Part shown: one piece after another, positions 33,301 to 46,665 of the stretch
Position numbering within the stretch: the stretch's first letter is position 1
How the letters are laid out: each line of letters begins with the position of its first letter
Source: Amblyornis subalaris
Taxonomy: Eukaryota > Chordata > Aves > Passeriformes > Ptilonorhynchidae
NCBI GenBank assembly: GCA_018881555.1
Contig: JACAXG010000105.1
Location: 736,963 to 800,962 of the forward strand
Direction: 5' to 3'
DNA: 64,000 nucleotides
Notes under the pieces: model-generated
What the model saw: only the letters and a program-made list of their open reading frames with translations
Told to the model about the DNA's origin: nothing
The model's database searches: none
Translations under genes and position numbers: made by a program

Positions 33301-33800
33301 CCAGGCTGACATGCAAGCTATAGAGCACTGGAGGAACCTGGGGTTCTCTGCTGCACACACCTGAGACCCACAGGTCTGGGTCAGGCATCCACAAAGCAAG
33401 AATCAGCACTGTGAGACTCATACATACTAAAAGGTACAGCTCTGAAAATCTCATATTAATTTAAAGATTCATAATATAACAATAGCATTTATGTATTTAT
33501 TTTTTAACATTAGCCAAATTCTCTCTGAAAATATACTTGATAATAGCGTAGTTAGCAATTTACTACAAGTATGGAATAAAAGTGAAGACTAATTTGATTT
33601 TGACCTCTTATTATTTATCTGTAGCAACAAACAGGGCTTTTGTTTGATGCACTTTATCATCTATGTGAATACTAGTCTTGCCACAAAAAAATCTGGCTTC
33701 ATAAACTTCCCATTCTACAAATATTTCTGCCCATGTGTGGTCATATTATAAGACAAGTTTGACTACGCATTAAGTTACAAATATACAAAATGTTTGTAAG
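27383..33800. other. AT-rich intergenic DNA, no gene recognised
   Basis: All open frames are short (95 codons or fewer) and without domains. A-rich runs occur (for example near 30723-30737). The stretch at about 33160-33450 has a higher GC content and three overlapping short minus-strand frames but no recognisable identity. Confidence 0.55.
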
Positions 33801-33802
33801 AA

Positions 33803-33847
33803 GATGATGTAGTTGATGATGATGTCATTGATGATGATGATGATGTG
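33803..33847. repeat. (GAT)n trinucleotide repeat
   Basis: Imperfect gat/gatgat repeats over about 45 bp, interrupted by gtagtt and gtcatt. Confidence 0.85.
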
Positions 33848-34397
33848 TGACTATAGTTCAAAAGAACAGCAGGAGATTTTAGGCAAATCATTGCAGTTAG
33901 CATATAAGCAGCAGTCACATTTTCTTCTTCATTCTCTGCAAAGCAAACCAGAGCTTAGAACTAATAGCTTCTTGTTCATTTTCAATAACTGCATATTAGA
34001 ACACCAAGTATGACTGTCTTCGGTACATCCTCTATTCAGTAACAATACATATTTTAAGCAGCCTCTCAGTAAATTAGTTTCCTGGAATATTCTTGGAAAA
34101 TGAGCATAAAATGAGTTAGAATATTGCCACGGAAAATTCACTATTTCATTTAAATAAATATTTGCAGATTTCACCCCTTATTATCTGCTTAGCTATAATC
34201 ATCTATAAAAAGGAAACTTATAAGTATTCCTTTTTTGTGCATCAAAACTGAAAATTCAGTTAATATTTTTTTAAGGACTGAAAGTCTTCCTGGAAAATGA
34301 ATGGGAAGAAGAGAAACACAAAACCCTGACTTTTCTGGAACTCTTCACTGTATGCAAATGTAAATGTGTATTCAAACCATAGATATACATCAACAAC

Positions 34398-34398
<1 letters not shown>

Positions 34399-34431
<33 letters not shown>

Positions 34432-34432
34432 A
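34399..34432. repeat. (TG)n microsatellite with a TATG tail
   Basis: Eleven uninterrupted TG dinucleotides (34399-34420) are followed by tatgtatgtata. Confidence 0.95.
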
Positions 34433-37400
34433 GGTACACCATGTATAAAAATGTACAGCAACTGAAGCAATAATAGAATTTCCTTAAAAGACCTATATAA
34501 ACTGTTCCAAACAATAAGTTTGGAAATTCTTTTGGAGACAGTTATGGAATGGCTGCAGTGAAGATAAAACTATTGTTCAAGTCAAGACAAGTATTACTCT
34601 TGCAAACTGGAGTAGCTTCTGCCCTTTCTTCCTTTTCAGGTCCTTCAGCTTGTGAAGGTCTCTTCACATCATCATCAGCAGCCTTCACCAGAGAAATGAA
34701 CTACTAATCTGTGTGGACTGCCTGCCTGAAAACACAGAAAAGTGTGTATTTTACCCAAAAGACTATCTTGCCAAGATCTACTGGAATCATCTGCAAGTGC
34801 ATACATCAGGGACATCCAGAAAGCCCCTTGGCTGCTTTACCGTTGTTATTCTATTCTGAATGCTGCAAATCACTAGATAGTCATAGGATCTGAAAGCTGA
34901 GTATAAAACAAATCACAGCCACATTGTACCAATTTTGGCCAAAAGTCTGGGGGTTACTGCACTATATCATCTTTAGAATATTTTTTATCCCTTGCTGTTA
35001 TAAATTAGAATATTTTTTTATTTCTTGTTGCAATAAATTTAGCCTACCTTTGATTCACTAACACATGAAGTATGATTATTTTAGATTTTGATGACATTTT
35101 AAACTCTACCAATCACCAGTTGGTAGCATTGACAAATGTTCTGTTTCATCTTTTATTTTTAATGAAGCTTAAAATAATTTTTTTTTCTTTCTGTCATTGT
35201 TTTTGCACCATTGATGGTTTCATTCATGTCAGCACAACTCATAAATGAGTTTTAGATGAGTTGAGCTACTTTTGCTGACTAAATTTGCAACAGCAAACAT
35301 AAGGCATTTTAGGCTCTACAAAAGCAGTCTTTTTATTATTTCTTATTGAGAGACTGGTGTTTTAAAAAGAAAATAGATACATAGATTTCAATATGGGTTT
35401 GGTTTTTTTTTGGTAATCTTCACACAATGAGGGATTTCTCTGCACTAGAAAATTATCATACTCTCTACAGATTTTATAGAATGTATATAGATTTTTGCCA
35501 TTTGGCACCTGCAACACATGCACAGTACCATATACCTAAAGTGTACAGCTGCAATAGTCACATAAGATTGTCTCTACAATAAAGAAATACAATACCCAAG
35601 TGAGCAATATATGTGTATATAGAAGTCATATATATGTATGTGTGTATGTATATGTATACATATATTCATTCACATAAAATAGTTATTTTGCAGTCGGTGT
35701 TGATGTGTTCTGTGGCATGTGCCAGTTCTCTTGGTGAAATTAAATGCACATCACACTTAGTCTTCTCAGCAGTTGCATGCTGCCTAGTTTTCAGTTTGGC
35801 ACCGTCTAGGTATGCTGTCGCAGATGGAAAGTCAATACGTGTGACATGCTTTTCACCTGCCATAAAATGCTGAACTCCCGCCATCATTTTGTATAAAAAA
35901 TTTGCAATTCTTTTAGTTCTTACACAGGGAATTCCAAAATAAGTCAGTAAAATGTTTACTATTGTCAGTACTGGATTTTAAAGCAATGAGAAAGAAATAC
36001 AGTTTTAGAAGCTTTTACACACTATAATTTCCAGATCTGTAACCTACAGCACAGGATGAGGGATTAAAATTATATGAGGTTCTGCATTTGAGTCTCTGAT
36101 ATTACTTTTATGTATTGACATCTGGAACAAAAAGGATTAGTTGTATAATTTAATCCTATCAAAGCCAGTTGTAGTTTCCCTTTTCTACACTGCATTAAAT
36201 GCACGGAAGCTAAATGCAATAGCATAGGACTGTCTAACAGTGATTACATGACATGGAAGGGATGGTGACTTAGGACATATGATATAAACAGCTTTGCAGC
36301 ACATCAGTTGATTTTTCAATTTGAGGCCATGATTCATTTTTCAGTACACAACCTTTTTTAAAGAGTAAGGAGTATTTTAAGGCTGTCATCTTGCTCTCAC
36401 AAAACAACCTTTGATGCAAACAGCTTTACAGATATCTCATAAAAATCTCCTGGAATCTGTTTTCCTATTTTTCTTTTATGCAGTAGTATAACAAATATTA
36501 AGAGTAAAGAAGAATATACTGAATGATGCTACAAGTAAAGATGAGATGAAATTACTTGCTTTTATCAACAATACAAGAAGCTCAGAATACTATCTTGAAA
36601 TAAATTCTTAATTTTAAGGTGGTAAAACTTAGATGAGATGTATCTCACCTTGTAATGTGCCTTTAAAGAGCCTCTGCATCTTCAGGTTGCTCCCTGGGGG
36701 TGATTCTTTATTAACACTGAGTAACACTTCATGTTGCTAACAATCTTCATTATAACCTTTCAATGCCATCAAATACTCATATGTCATCCCAAAAATTACC
36801 CTTTGTATTTTACCTCATGAAATTGTTAATATTGGCACATATCAGATACCTAAAGATCAATTGGACAATAAATCAGTAGTTCATGCACAGCACACGGTAC
36901 TAAATATTAGGATTTTCTATTGTCATTCACAAAAATACCTGTTCTTTACCGCTGACATTCGTAAACTTATTGAGTTATGGGTTTGGGGTTTTTTTTTGTT
37001 TTGTTTGTGTTTTCCTGAACAACAAATAAGGTTATCTTTCAAACTTTTCTCTTAGATACAACCATATGATAAATGGACGAAGTAGCATGTGGACAAGAGT
37101 GTTTAATTTTAATAATTTAGGCCTAAGTTGTATTCAAGACTTTACATATTTAGCCTACTTTGAACACTGTGGGAGGTGTAAGTAAGCATATAAGATTACA
37201 AATTAATCTTACTTACACAGTAGGAGAAAGATTTTATGTCAAGAAGTAAGAGTTAGTGAAGTATAATCAGAACACTTATTGGTTTATTACATATATTAGT
37301 CACACTGTGAAACATGAAACACTGAGCCAGCACAGAAATAGAGGTAAACAGTGTCCAAGACACAAGTAAGTTTTCACATAACCATTCTGAAACTAATGCA

Positions 37401-40400
37401 GATATACGGGGTGGCTCTTCAGGGTCAAAATACCTATTAATGAGTGCAATGCTAATCATAAATGCAATTACTGAGAGGATTAAAGCCTAAAAAACATTCA
37501 CTTTCACGATTATAGACTTAACTGAAGAGCATAGCGCAAAGCTGTAAGGGAAGCATGCACCTTTTGCTTCAAATAACGGATTTTCCAAGTGGCTACTAAG
37601 TGGCAAGTTCCTTTCCTAAAACAACATTCACTGTGGATAAGTTCTTGTTTACAGATGGGTCCTTGCACAAGGAATCGCATATTTTAATATTGGGCCTTGG
37701 TCCTTCAGTAGGATTTCTGCACTGAATATCCCTGTGCCCAAACCAAACCCTGCTAAAGCCTTGCACTTATAAAGACAGCAAATTTTGTATTAGCTGTTAC
37801 TACAGATCAGAACCAAATGGAGGATATAATTTTAAATTCCACTTTAGCAGAGAAATCTGTATCACAGACTAAATTAATTAATAAGTTTTGAAAAGTCTAG
37901 AGCAAATAGGAAATCTATGTTGTATTACCTTTTTTTTCTCTGAAAAAAAACCTTGGGGTCAAAATAACTTTTAACAGATTTGTATGAAAGGGGAAATCTG
38001 AAAATCTGGGGTTTAACATTTCTTTTTCATTGTTTTGAAATGACTTTTTGCTTTGTTAAATGCCAAAATTGGGGAAAATTTGAAAAATAATGTAAAAAAT
38101 CCAAATGAAATGTTTCTAACAACATTTTATGAATATGTTTATTTGTTTTCATTCTTTTCCTTCAGTGGCACCGAACTTTAGCTCTTGGCCAACACACAAC
38201 AGTGTTTTGGGGGTTTGTACTCCTTCTGTTCAGGCAATGAACTAGAAAAAAAATGAAATAAAAATAATTATTTGCAATTCTACTACTCTACTGTCAACCA
38301 TAAAATCTTTTATTTGAAAAGCTACCAGCTTGTCAACTACATATCCAGTATAAAACAAAGAAAATCAGAAAGCAATAACAGTAATTTATCTCTCTTTCCA
38401 GTTTTACCATGAAAAATGTACTTCTCTATACAAAACTTTTTTAGATCAAGCATGAAATGACACAAATGCACATTTCTTACTTTTCTGAGAGTGTATGCAT
38501 GTACAGCTTTCTCCATCTGTCATTTCTATTTTACGTAAAGTCATGATATTTACATTTCAACAAACCAAATGGCAAAATATCTATTATTCAAACATAACAT
38601 TGAATTTTGTAATTTCCTAAAAGGTTGCGTGCATTTAACCAGATACCATACTTGAGCTTTCCATATGTAATGAAACACAATAGGAGATCATGAATTCAGA
38701 AGAAAGGCAGGCACACTTATGATGTGACATTATAATTCAGAAAAAAAGAAACATGAATTCCTTATTGCACTTTGTTCCTCTTAGTCAAAGAAAAGAGATC
38801 AGGAGAACATTTACGATAGAAAAAGTATTTCTTTCATAGCAGAAAGATTTCTTCAGCAATATGAATGATAGCAACCACTAATTCTACCTTTGAAATAAGC
38901 ATTTTTCATAATAAACCAGCAAATCATTGTGATACAGAACAACCTATACTGTGCTTGGTTTTATGATGTTCTCTTAAACATACACACACATGCACACAAG
39001 TCTATTACAGAATGCTTTCCTGAGATCCCTAAAAGCTAGAAAGTGCTTGAGCTGACATGGACTGGGGTCTAAGAAGGGGATATGTCACTAAAGAACTGGT
39101 GTTCAAGAACAGCTGCTGATCTACACACACCTCTGGCTAGTAGTTGCAATTATTTATATTAGCAGCTGTGGAAAAGCTGCACAGGGATTTACACTTCTCA
39201 GTTTAATTCTTTGATGTAGTTGAGGATTATGGCAACCAGATAAAAGCAACCTTTGTGCTATGCCTCGTAACTGCCCAATGTAACCAGAGTTTCACCTAAA
39301 GGGAGAGAAATGTGAAAGTCCACTGTAAAGAGAATGAAAAAAAATGTGTCCAGATCCCTCTTTTCTTGAGTAAGCTGGTCAGAAATTCTCAGAATTAACA
39401 CATCAATATAAGAAAAAATGGCAATTTGTAGCCTGGTTTTCTAGATAATTGAGTAAGTTTCAAAATAGAGTGAATACAGTCATTTCCCACGTGACTCTGT
39501 CTGTCAAACTCACACTAATTCTTGAATGTCATTTTAGAGGGGTAAAAAGGCTAAAGATAAGCAGTTTTTATAATTTCATGAAAACTGGCAAGTGGCTGAA
39601 GAAGAAACACCGTACTATTATTCATTGTGAAAGAAGCTGGTGAGATCACCCTTCCTTAGACATCAGCCAGGTGGGAATTCAGACATCAATAGTTGTGCTG
39701 CACAGTGCTACTCTTTTTTTTAAAGCTTTCCATGTTACATTACCTTCTGCCCTAATCGCTATAACTGGAGGATGAAATAGAAGAGTCCGGTAAGGGGTTT
39801 TGAAGGACTGATGTCCCAGCTAGACAACATTTCCATTCAGTATAACAGATAAAATTATACGACCAAACTCATTGTGAATTATAGGACTGGTTTGCAGAGG
39901 CTAAAGAGAGCAGAGCAGAAGCTGCAAACAGACTTTGACCATTTACAAAACTCTCACTGATTTTGGTATCTTTAGCTAAACAAGCAGGTTTAAATAATTT
40001 TTTCTAATAGAGCTGTATTTATAAAAATGTGTCTACTGCCTGGTGTTTCACCCTTCTGCTTTCTATTGCTTTAACATTAATTAGATTGAACAGATTTTTT
40101 TTTTAATTCACACAGTGTATATCAAATATGTACACTGTGCTGTATTCTTGAGGCTGTTTTATGTTATATCATATAGCAATCCTTTTGAGTGACTGGGAAG
40201 TGCTACATACACATCTGGAAGACAATTAAAGATCTGACTTTGTGATGATTTGGTTTCTTATGGTTTTGCCTTAAAAATGTGATAATTCAAATTAGATATT
40301 TTCTTGCTATTTGATTTATGAACAATGAAACTACAGCAAAATAATGTCTTTAATTGGTAAATAAAGCTATAGCCTTCTATGAAGCAAGTATGATTCCATT

Positions 40401-43400
40401 GAAACATACTTCTTTTAACTTGGACAGCAATAATTTTGTGCAAACTGTCAGATTGTCTTAGCAGCATAACTTATAACTGAATAGCCTGTGCTGAAAACAG
40501 CCCTCAAGGTGAAGTATTGCTAATCAGGCAATAAAATATTTGTTTAGTTTTGTGATGAAGCTAAATAACTAATAAATCTAATGTCTCTCTGTGACATGTA
40601 TCTTTTGGGAGTACGTAGAGCATAATGACACTAAGTTTAGGACAGTTTTCAATTGTAACATCCTGATTTTATGACTGCTAGCACCAGATGACATCCAGTA
40701 ATACCATGACATCAAGTCTGAATGTTTCTCAGGACTCGTAAACTGTCCACTGTGCTCCAGGGTAATAAAACAGTTCTGAAAAAAAATGCTGGCTTTTCTG
40801 ATTTGTATTTTTTTAATTGTTTTTTCAGTTTTATTTTTAAATTAATTTCATGCAAAATAACCCATGAGTAATGTTTCACTTTTGTCGACAGACTACAAGA
40901 CATTTTATTTCCTCCTTTCTCCCTATTGGAAGCTTGGACTCAACATTCACCACAGCAATGCCATGAGGAACACTACAAAAGAAATTATTTCCTCCCTAAG
41001 CTGGAGGAGTAGCTTGCTCTAAATGACTGCTTTCTCATTGCTGTTTATGCAATTAGAAAGCAATGATTAACATAAAAGAAGGTTTCTATTTCCTGTTCTG
41101 AACTGTGGTACAGGGGCTATTAGCAATTACTGGCATAAAAGGTACCCCTACAGGCAGCTCTCCAGATGTTCGCAGTTTTGAAGAGTTACCAGCTTCATGC
41201 CAGTCTCTGTGACCTCAGGCTTCTTTCCTTGCTAAGAGCTGGCTGGACTAAGGAACTGATTTGCAATGGAGGATAATAACTTTATTCAATCTACTAACTT
41301 CTGAAAAATGTTCTATATTCATCTGTGCCAGTGAATGACACATTATTTCTATTAACTATATTTTTGCACATATTCATCTCTTTCATATAGGATTCCTATA
41401 AAGCTGCTGAAACTTTAAGTGATGGAAGTTTTGCTGGAACAGAAACCAGTTATTAAAAATGGGTAGGACACAATTCCAGTCACTCTCAGTCAGAGCTGTA
41501 TTACCCCTCTTCGGGCACCCTCCACATAAGGTATTGAAGAGCAGAGCCAATCTAGTAACAAAACAGTTTAGAAAGGATTCGCAGTATAAGAGAGATGGGA
41601 CTAATTAGGCAAGGAGCCAGTGATCGTTGTGAGGTTTTTGAAGGAGCAGAGGAAGGTGGCTGGCATCCAAACCCTACATTTCCTGGAATACAAAGAAAAA
41701 AGGAGTATCTAAAATGGTAATGTTTGGATGCAAATTGAAAGATTGCCATGATGCGAGTTTGTTATAGAGAAAAAAAAAAAGACAGTTTAAGTCAAAAACT
41801 GTGAAGTAAAAAAAAGAATTGACTTCATTTTTTAATGTCGTTTGTGGAGTAAAACAGGAGTGTTTGATGACATTGAAGATTCTGCCTGTCCTTAGGAATG
41901 TGGCTACAGCAACACACAGTAAGTCTGGAAAGAGGCATCCTTGTCAGAGACTTCCGAAAGTGCTTCAGCGCAACCAGGAGTACAAACTTTAGTCCTTAAT
42001 TAGTTTTCTGCATTAATTCACTCTTAGTTTCTGTTTCTGAGGCTGTGACCTTAAAGACACTTGAAGTCCAGGGTAGTTCCTTTTGACTTAGCAGATTGGC
42101 TCAGGCTCTAAGTCTCAGGAACATTCTGCTTAATGCAACGTATCCTAATGCAAAGACTCCTAACTTAAACATGGTCATCCCAGACTGCCTTTTATAGTCA
42201 ATGGATACCTGCCTACACACACTGAGATTGTAGGTAGGATAGATTGCTTTCTGGAGTTGTTTCTCCCTCTGTTGACTCCGAGAACTCAGAGAAAGTAGGC
42301 TCTTAATTAGGAAGCACAGGTGTTTAAAGCTAAATTGGTTGAAATTTGGTCTCATTATATAGATGAAAGAGTTATTTGTTTGAAGACACTCTATGAGACA
42401 AAACATAAATTCAAAATGAGAAATATGTATTTATCTAAAGTAAAATTTAAAAGTTATTTACTATTTCATTGATGGATAAAATATCAGTAATCTGAAGAGG
42501 AATTCCCAGAGCTTAATATGACTAATACATAGTTTAACAGAATTAATATTTTATATAATATCCTGTACATCAAGAAAAACATATATAATTACTAAATCAG
42601 TATTTGTTGGTTTAAAGCAGATAAAGTACAAATATCTGAGATCAAATCAGTCCCTTCTTGGCAAGAATGTAAGGTTTTCTTGAGTATTGACTTAGCCTCA
42701 CCTTAAGAAAAAAAGAAACCACTGTGCTGACAGCTTAACCTTCATGTTCCATCCTCTAAATCTGTAATAAATACATAAAAAATCTTTCCCACAGAAATAA
42801 AGGTCTTTTTTTAGGCTAATGATGGCTATACTAACTCTCAGGTTGACTTCGGAATTTTAAAGAAATGGTACATATGGTGCACTTCCCCCCACAGTATGTC
42901 TTAATCCCTGACCAGTGAGAGGTCATTTTTTAATGTCCAGAGCAATCCATTTCGCCACATAGAAAGAAGGACGCCAAGCACTTGCACTGCGGAATGACCT
43001 GAGCCTATTTTAGCAAACTCCCAGAAAGATGGCTTTTTGTCTTGGGAAAATTATCAAAAGCCTCCCACTTATTCTGTCTGGCCCATAGCACAAAAAGCAG
43101 CTAGATTTAGACAAAACAAATCTATGAGGGGAAGGAAACTGCAGACTATGAACTATATATTTGGACTGATTGCATGTTTGACCAAAGCATTATTTTTTCC
43201 ATTTGGAAGGTAGAATCAAACATTTACCTTTGTGAGACACAATCACATGACCTAGTTCTTCAGTGGGGCCGCATTCTAGAAATCCTTATATTGGACTTTT
43301 GCTGCTTAGAAGGTCTCAGGAATGTTCCCTTCATTTAAAAAAAAAAACACCAACCAAACCTCAAAACAAAACACCATCAGCAGTGTTCTTTTCTCAAAAG

Positions 43401-45257
43401 GAAAGACAACTGTCTTAATACTAGAGGAATTAAAAAGATGGGATGCACATGCACATTCAGTCCATAAAGAAAACTTGCCATTTCAAACATTCTAAATATT
43501 TCTAAAAATAAAGAAAAAATTAAATTCATTAATATAAACATTGCATCATAGCTGCTATCTTCCTTAATCCTCAGAGAGTTCTTTGTGCCTCATGACTTTG
43601 AAAAGAATTAAGAAACAGCTCATCTTAGAGTCCATTGTGCATTCCCCTTAGTACCATTTTCTTCTTTTTCTACAATTACTAGGATTTATTTTCTTTGCTT
43701 GAAAATAGGATTTTTGTCTCATTTGAGTCCCTGCTATTTAATTCCTACTTGAAGTCATAATCCTCCCTGTCACATCACACCAATCTCTTTGTAGCCAATT
43801 CTGATTTCCCAGGCAGGATTTTGACTTAGGAAGAACTGATTATTTAGGTACACCTTATGTACCAGGATTTAGTCTTTCTGAAACATACAAAGTAGAGAAT
43901 ACTGCAGCCAGACAATCTCAATGAACTAAACATAAGGTACAAGCTGTGAAATTTGAGTTCCTGGCTATCACTTCTCAGTAATATATTAATTAAGAAGTTT
44001 AAATAGAGTTTACACTTTCCTTCCAAGATACTGCTTTGGAGAGATGCCTATCTGATATGCAGGCTATCTACAAAAATTTAAGGTGAGGTGATCACTTTTA
44101 CAGTCAACGTTGTCAGAAAAGTCTCTGAAACTTGACTGGTTTCAAACCTCTGACTAAAAACAGACTAAATGTTAAAATGCTACCTGGTACCCACTTGTAC
44201 AAACATATGGGGTTTGTTTGGGGTTTTATTTTCATTTTTTGATGAAATGTGTAAATCTCTGAAACAACTTTAAGATTGCAACAGGAATCCAAGTGATTTT
44301 GGAATGGAACCCATTCTCATGGGTTCTCTCTGTGGATGGAAAATCCTTTGTTGCAAGACTTCCATTCAGGAAAAACTTCAAAGAAAAAAAGCAACTTAAA
44401 GCAATAAAGCAGTAACTGTTTTTTGTAAAGCTAGGCATGTAAAAAAATAAGAGCAGTTATTCATTGCAAAAAGAATCTATAGCTGAAAAGGAAACCTCCT
44501 GATTTTCAGGAAAGGAAGTCCTGTATTATTGTCTCAGTGCTGAGCTGACAGGATCATAAATTGGGATTTATTAATTCTACAGGACTGCCTTTCTGTAGCA
44601 CCAAATAAAACCTCCCATCTTATACATGAGAAGAATATCCAAATCATTGAAAGCTCAATACCTATAGCTGACCAACTAATTTCAATTTAATGGATTAATT
44701 TATAGGATCTCATATACTGAACATTTGAAATAGAAAAAAAACCCAAAAAAAGCAACAAACCAACAAACAACTTCAGTATATATACACAAAGTATCCTTTA
44801 TTTAATGTGATATTTTATTTCAAGTAACTTGATATACGTAATTGGTCATCATCACAAGTTTTCCTATGTTAGAAGTTGCACTCAAATGTTTTTAAACGTT
44901 TTCTCTCTGTGCTTTCAAGTATTACTTGAAGGAACCACTTAGAGGCTACAGTACTGAGACTGTTCATCTTTTTCATGGGAACTTAGTCAGAAGTGAATAT
45001 GTACTGAAGCTGAATATGTTATTAAAATATAGAAAAGAGTTAACCCTCAAGCTTCAGTGTGTATTTGGTTTATATTTGCTTTGGGTTTCTTTGGCATATA
45101 CCTCAAATAGCTTATCAGAGTGGAAGGTTTGGTCATAAGATTTCACATATAAAGGAACCTATTTATTTCGTGATTCTTTTCGAAACGTCTTACTACCAAA
45201 CGGAAACACACGCAAATTAGAAGGAGGAATACCTTCTGGTATCTTCCTGCAAGGTCT
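34433..45257. other. AT-rich intergenic DNA upstream of KCND2, no gene recognised
   Basis: This is a long gene-free run with short chance open frames only. An AT/GT-rich low-complexity patch lies at 35607-35666 and A- or T-runs occur throughout. In other vertebrates KCND2 also has a gene-poor 5' flank, so distal enhancers are possible here but cannot be seen without a comparison. Confidence 0.55.
35607..35666. repeat. TATG/TATA-rich low-complexity repeat
   Basis: Alternating tatatgtg, tatatatg and tgtatgtatatg units over about 60 bp. Confidence 0.8.
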
Positions 45258-45932
45258 GTGAAGAAGACACAGAGTGGTTTCAGAATCGTGATTGAAAAAT
45301 ATAGACCGTTCCATCTATTTATCGGCACTACCAGAGCGGCACGGAGAGCTCGGGAAATTACGTGCCCGTCTACCCCGGAGATCCAGCGGTCCCACGAGCT
45401 CGGCAGCGGCTGGAGGCGGCGGCGGGGCCCGGGGCGGGCGAGCGGCGGCGCGGGCAGTGCGGCAGGGGGACGCGGAGCGCGGGGGGCTCGCCCGGCCCCG
45501 CAGCGGCACCCCGGCGGGAGCCCACTTCCCGTCATCCACGCGCCATCTAGCGTCGGGAAAAGGGAGGCGGCTCGGCACGGGAGCGGAACGGAGAGGAGGA
45601 GGAGGAAAAGGCTCCCACACCCGTCCCAGCTCTCGCCGTTCCCGAAGCTGGTAAGAGCCATTTGGATATTGCAACCAGCACTCCGGAGTGGCTCGGGGCG
45701 GGTTGTGAGGAGCATCGCTACACTGCACTCCCAGGCATCTCATCCCCATTTTTTTTTTTCAGTGAACGGTTCCCCTTCCATTGAAAGCAGCTAGCGCTCC
45801 CCAGAAATCCCATCGGTACCTCACCTAAGCCATCGCCGCAGCCCGATCCCTACCCAAAACACGGCGAACTCCAGAGGGTCTGTGCGGCGCTGCCGGCGGA
45901 GGGGTTGGACCGCACGATCCCGGCCCCGCAGA

Positions 45933-46048
45933 GACACACACCGACACACACCGGCACACACACCGACACACACCGGCACACACACCGACACACACCGGCA
46001 CACACACCGACACACACCGGCACACACACCGACACACACGCACACGCA
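45933..46048. repeat. 22-bp CA-rich minisatellite inside the CpG island
   Basis: About five tandem copies of a unit ccggcacacacaccgacaca plus ca, with ccgg recurring exactly every 22 bp (45951, 45973, 45995, 46017). The array decays into cacacgcacacgcagg at the right end. It lies in the presumed KCND2 5' regulatory or UTR region and is likely length-polymorphic. Confidence 0.95.
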
Positions 46049-46438
46049 GGCACATCCGCGCTCCCCGCCTGCCCTGCCGCCGCCGGCTCAGCTGCCCGCA
46101 GCCCCTTTGTTCCGCCGGCGAAGAGATGTCCTGCCCGCCCGCCCCGCGCTACCCCGAGCCCGCTCCGCCGCCCGGCGCCGCCCGCCCCTGCGCCCCTCGC
46201 CCGGGCGGCGGCGGCGCGGCGGGGTGGCATGGCCCGCCCGCCTTGGGGGAGGCAGCGGGAAGCCCCCTTCCCCGCCCCCGGCCGCGCCAGGGCCTCGCCG
46301 CTGCCGCCCGCAGCCCGCGGCAGGGCAGGGGCAGCGGCCGCAGCCGCAGCCGCGCCTGAGAGCGGCCCCGCGCCGCAGGATCCGCGCCCCGCAAGGACGT
46401 GCTCCACGAGCTGCCAGGCGCGATTACGTTGTTTTTTT

Positions 46439-46505
46439 CCCCCCACCCACCCCTTGAACTTGTTGCTTGGCGCTCGGCGGTGGCGGAGGGGGGTGGGGGT
46501 GGGGG
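46439..46505. other. C-run / G-run pair, possible hairpin or G-quadruplex
   Basis: A C-block (CCCCCCACCCACCCC, 46439-46453) is followed 34 nt later by a G-block (GGGGGGTGGGGGTGGGGG, 46488-46505). The two are nearly complementary, and the G-block alone has long G-runs split by single T. If transcribed it would be highly structured. Confidence 0.55.
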
Positions 46506-46659
46506 AAAGCCTTATTATCGATGTCCCTTTGGATGCGATCAAGCTTTCTCAGGAGCAACTACTTCCCCGCCGTTCCCGGCGGGGCGCGGAGATCTAGCGG
46601 CAGAGCTCGTATTTCCAAAAGTCTCTATGCAACTGAGCGCTCTCGCCAGACTTTCACAG

Positions 46660-46665
46660 GTAGGT
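46660..46665 (+). promoter_or_regulatory. KCND2: Candidate 5' UTR splice donor (CAG|GTAGGT)
   Basis: tttcacag|gtaggt fits the 5' splice-site consensus well and lies in the CpG island. Paired with the acceptor at 47868-47869 it would define a 5' UTR intron of about 1.2 kb. A weaker alternative donor is CTG|GTAAGA at 45651. Confidence 0.4.

Noticed and set aside
34399..34432. TG-repeat region as a CRISPR-like or telomeric array
   Set aside because: It is a plain dinucleotide microsatellite with no spacers. No CRISPR array is expected or seen in this eukaryotic sequence.
45850..46597. 230-codon open frames on both strands in the CpG island
   Set aside because: They arise from stop-poor GC-rich DNA and the CA minisatellite, are low-complexity (Pro/Arg/Ala, or Cys/Val repeats) and overlap each other in several frames.
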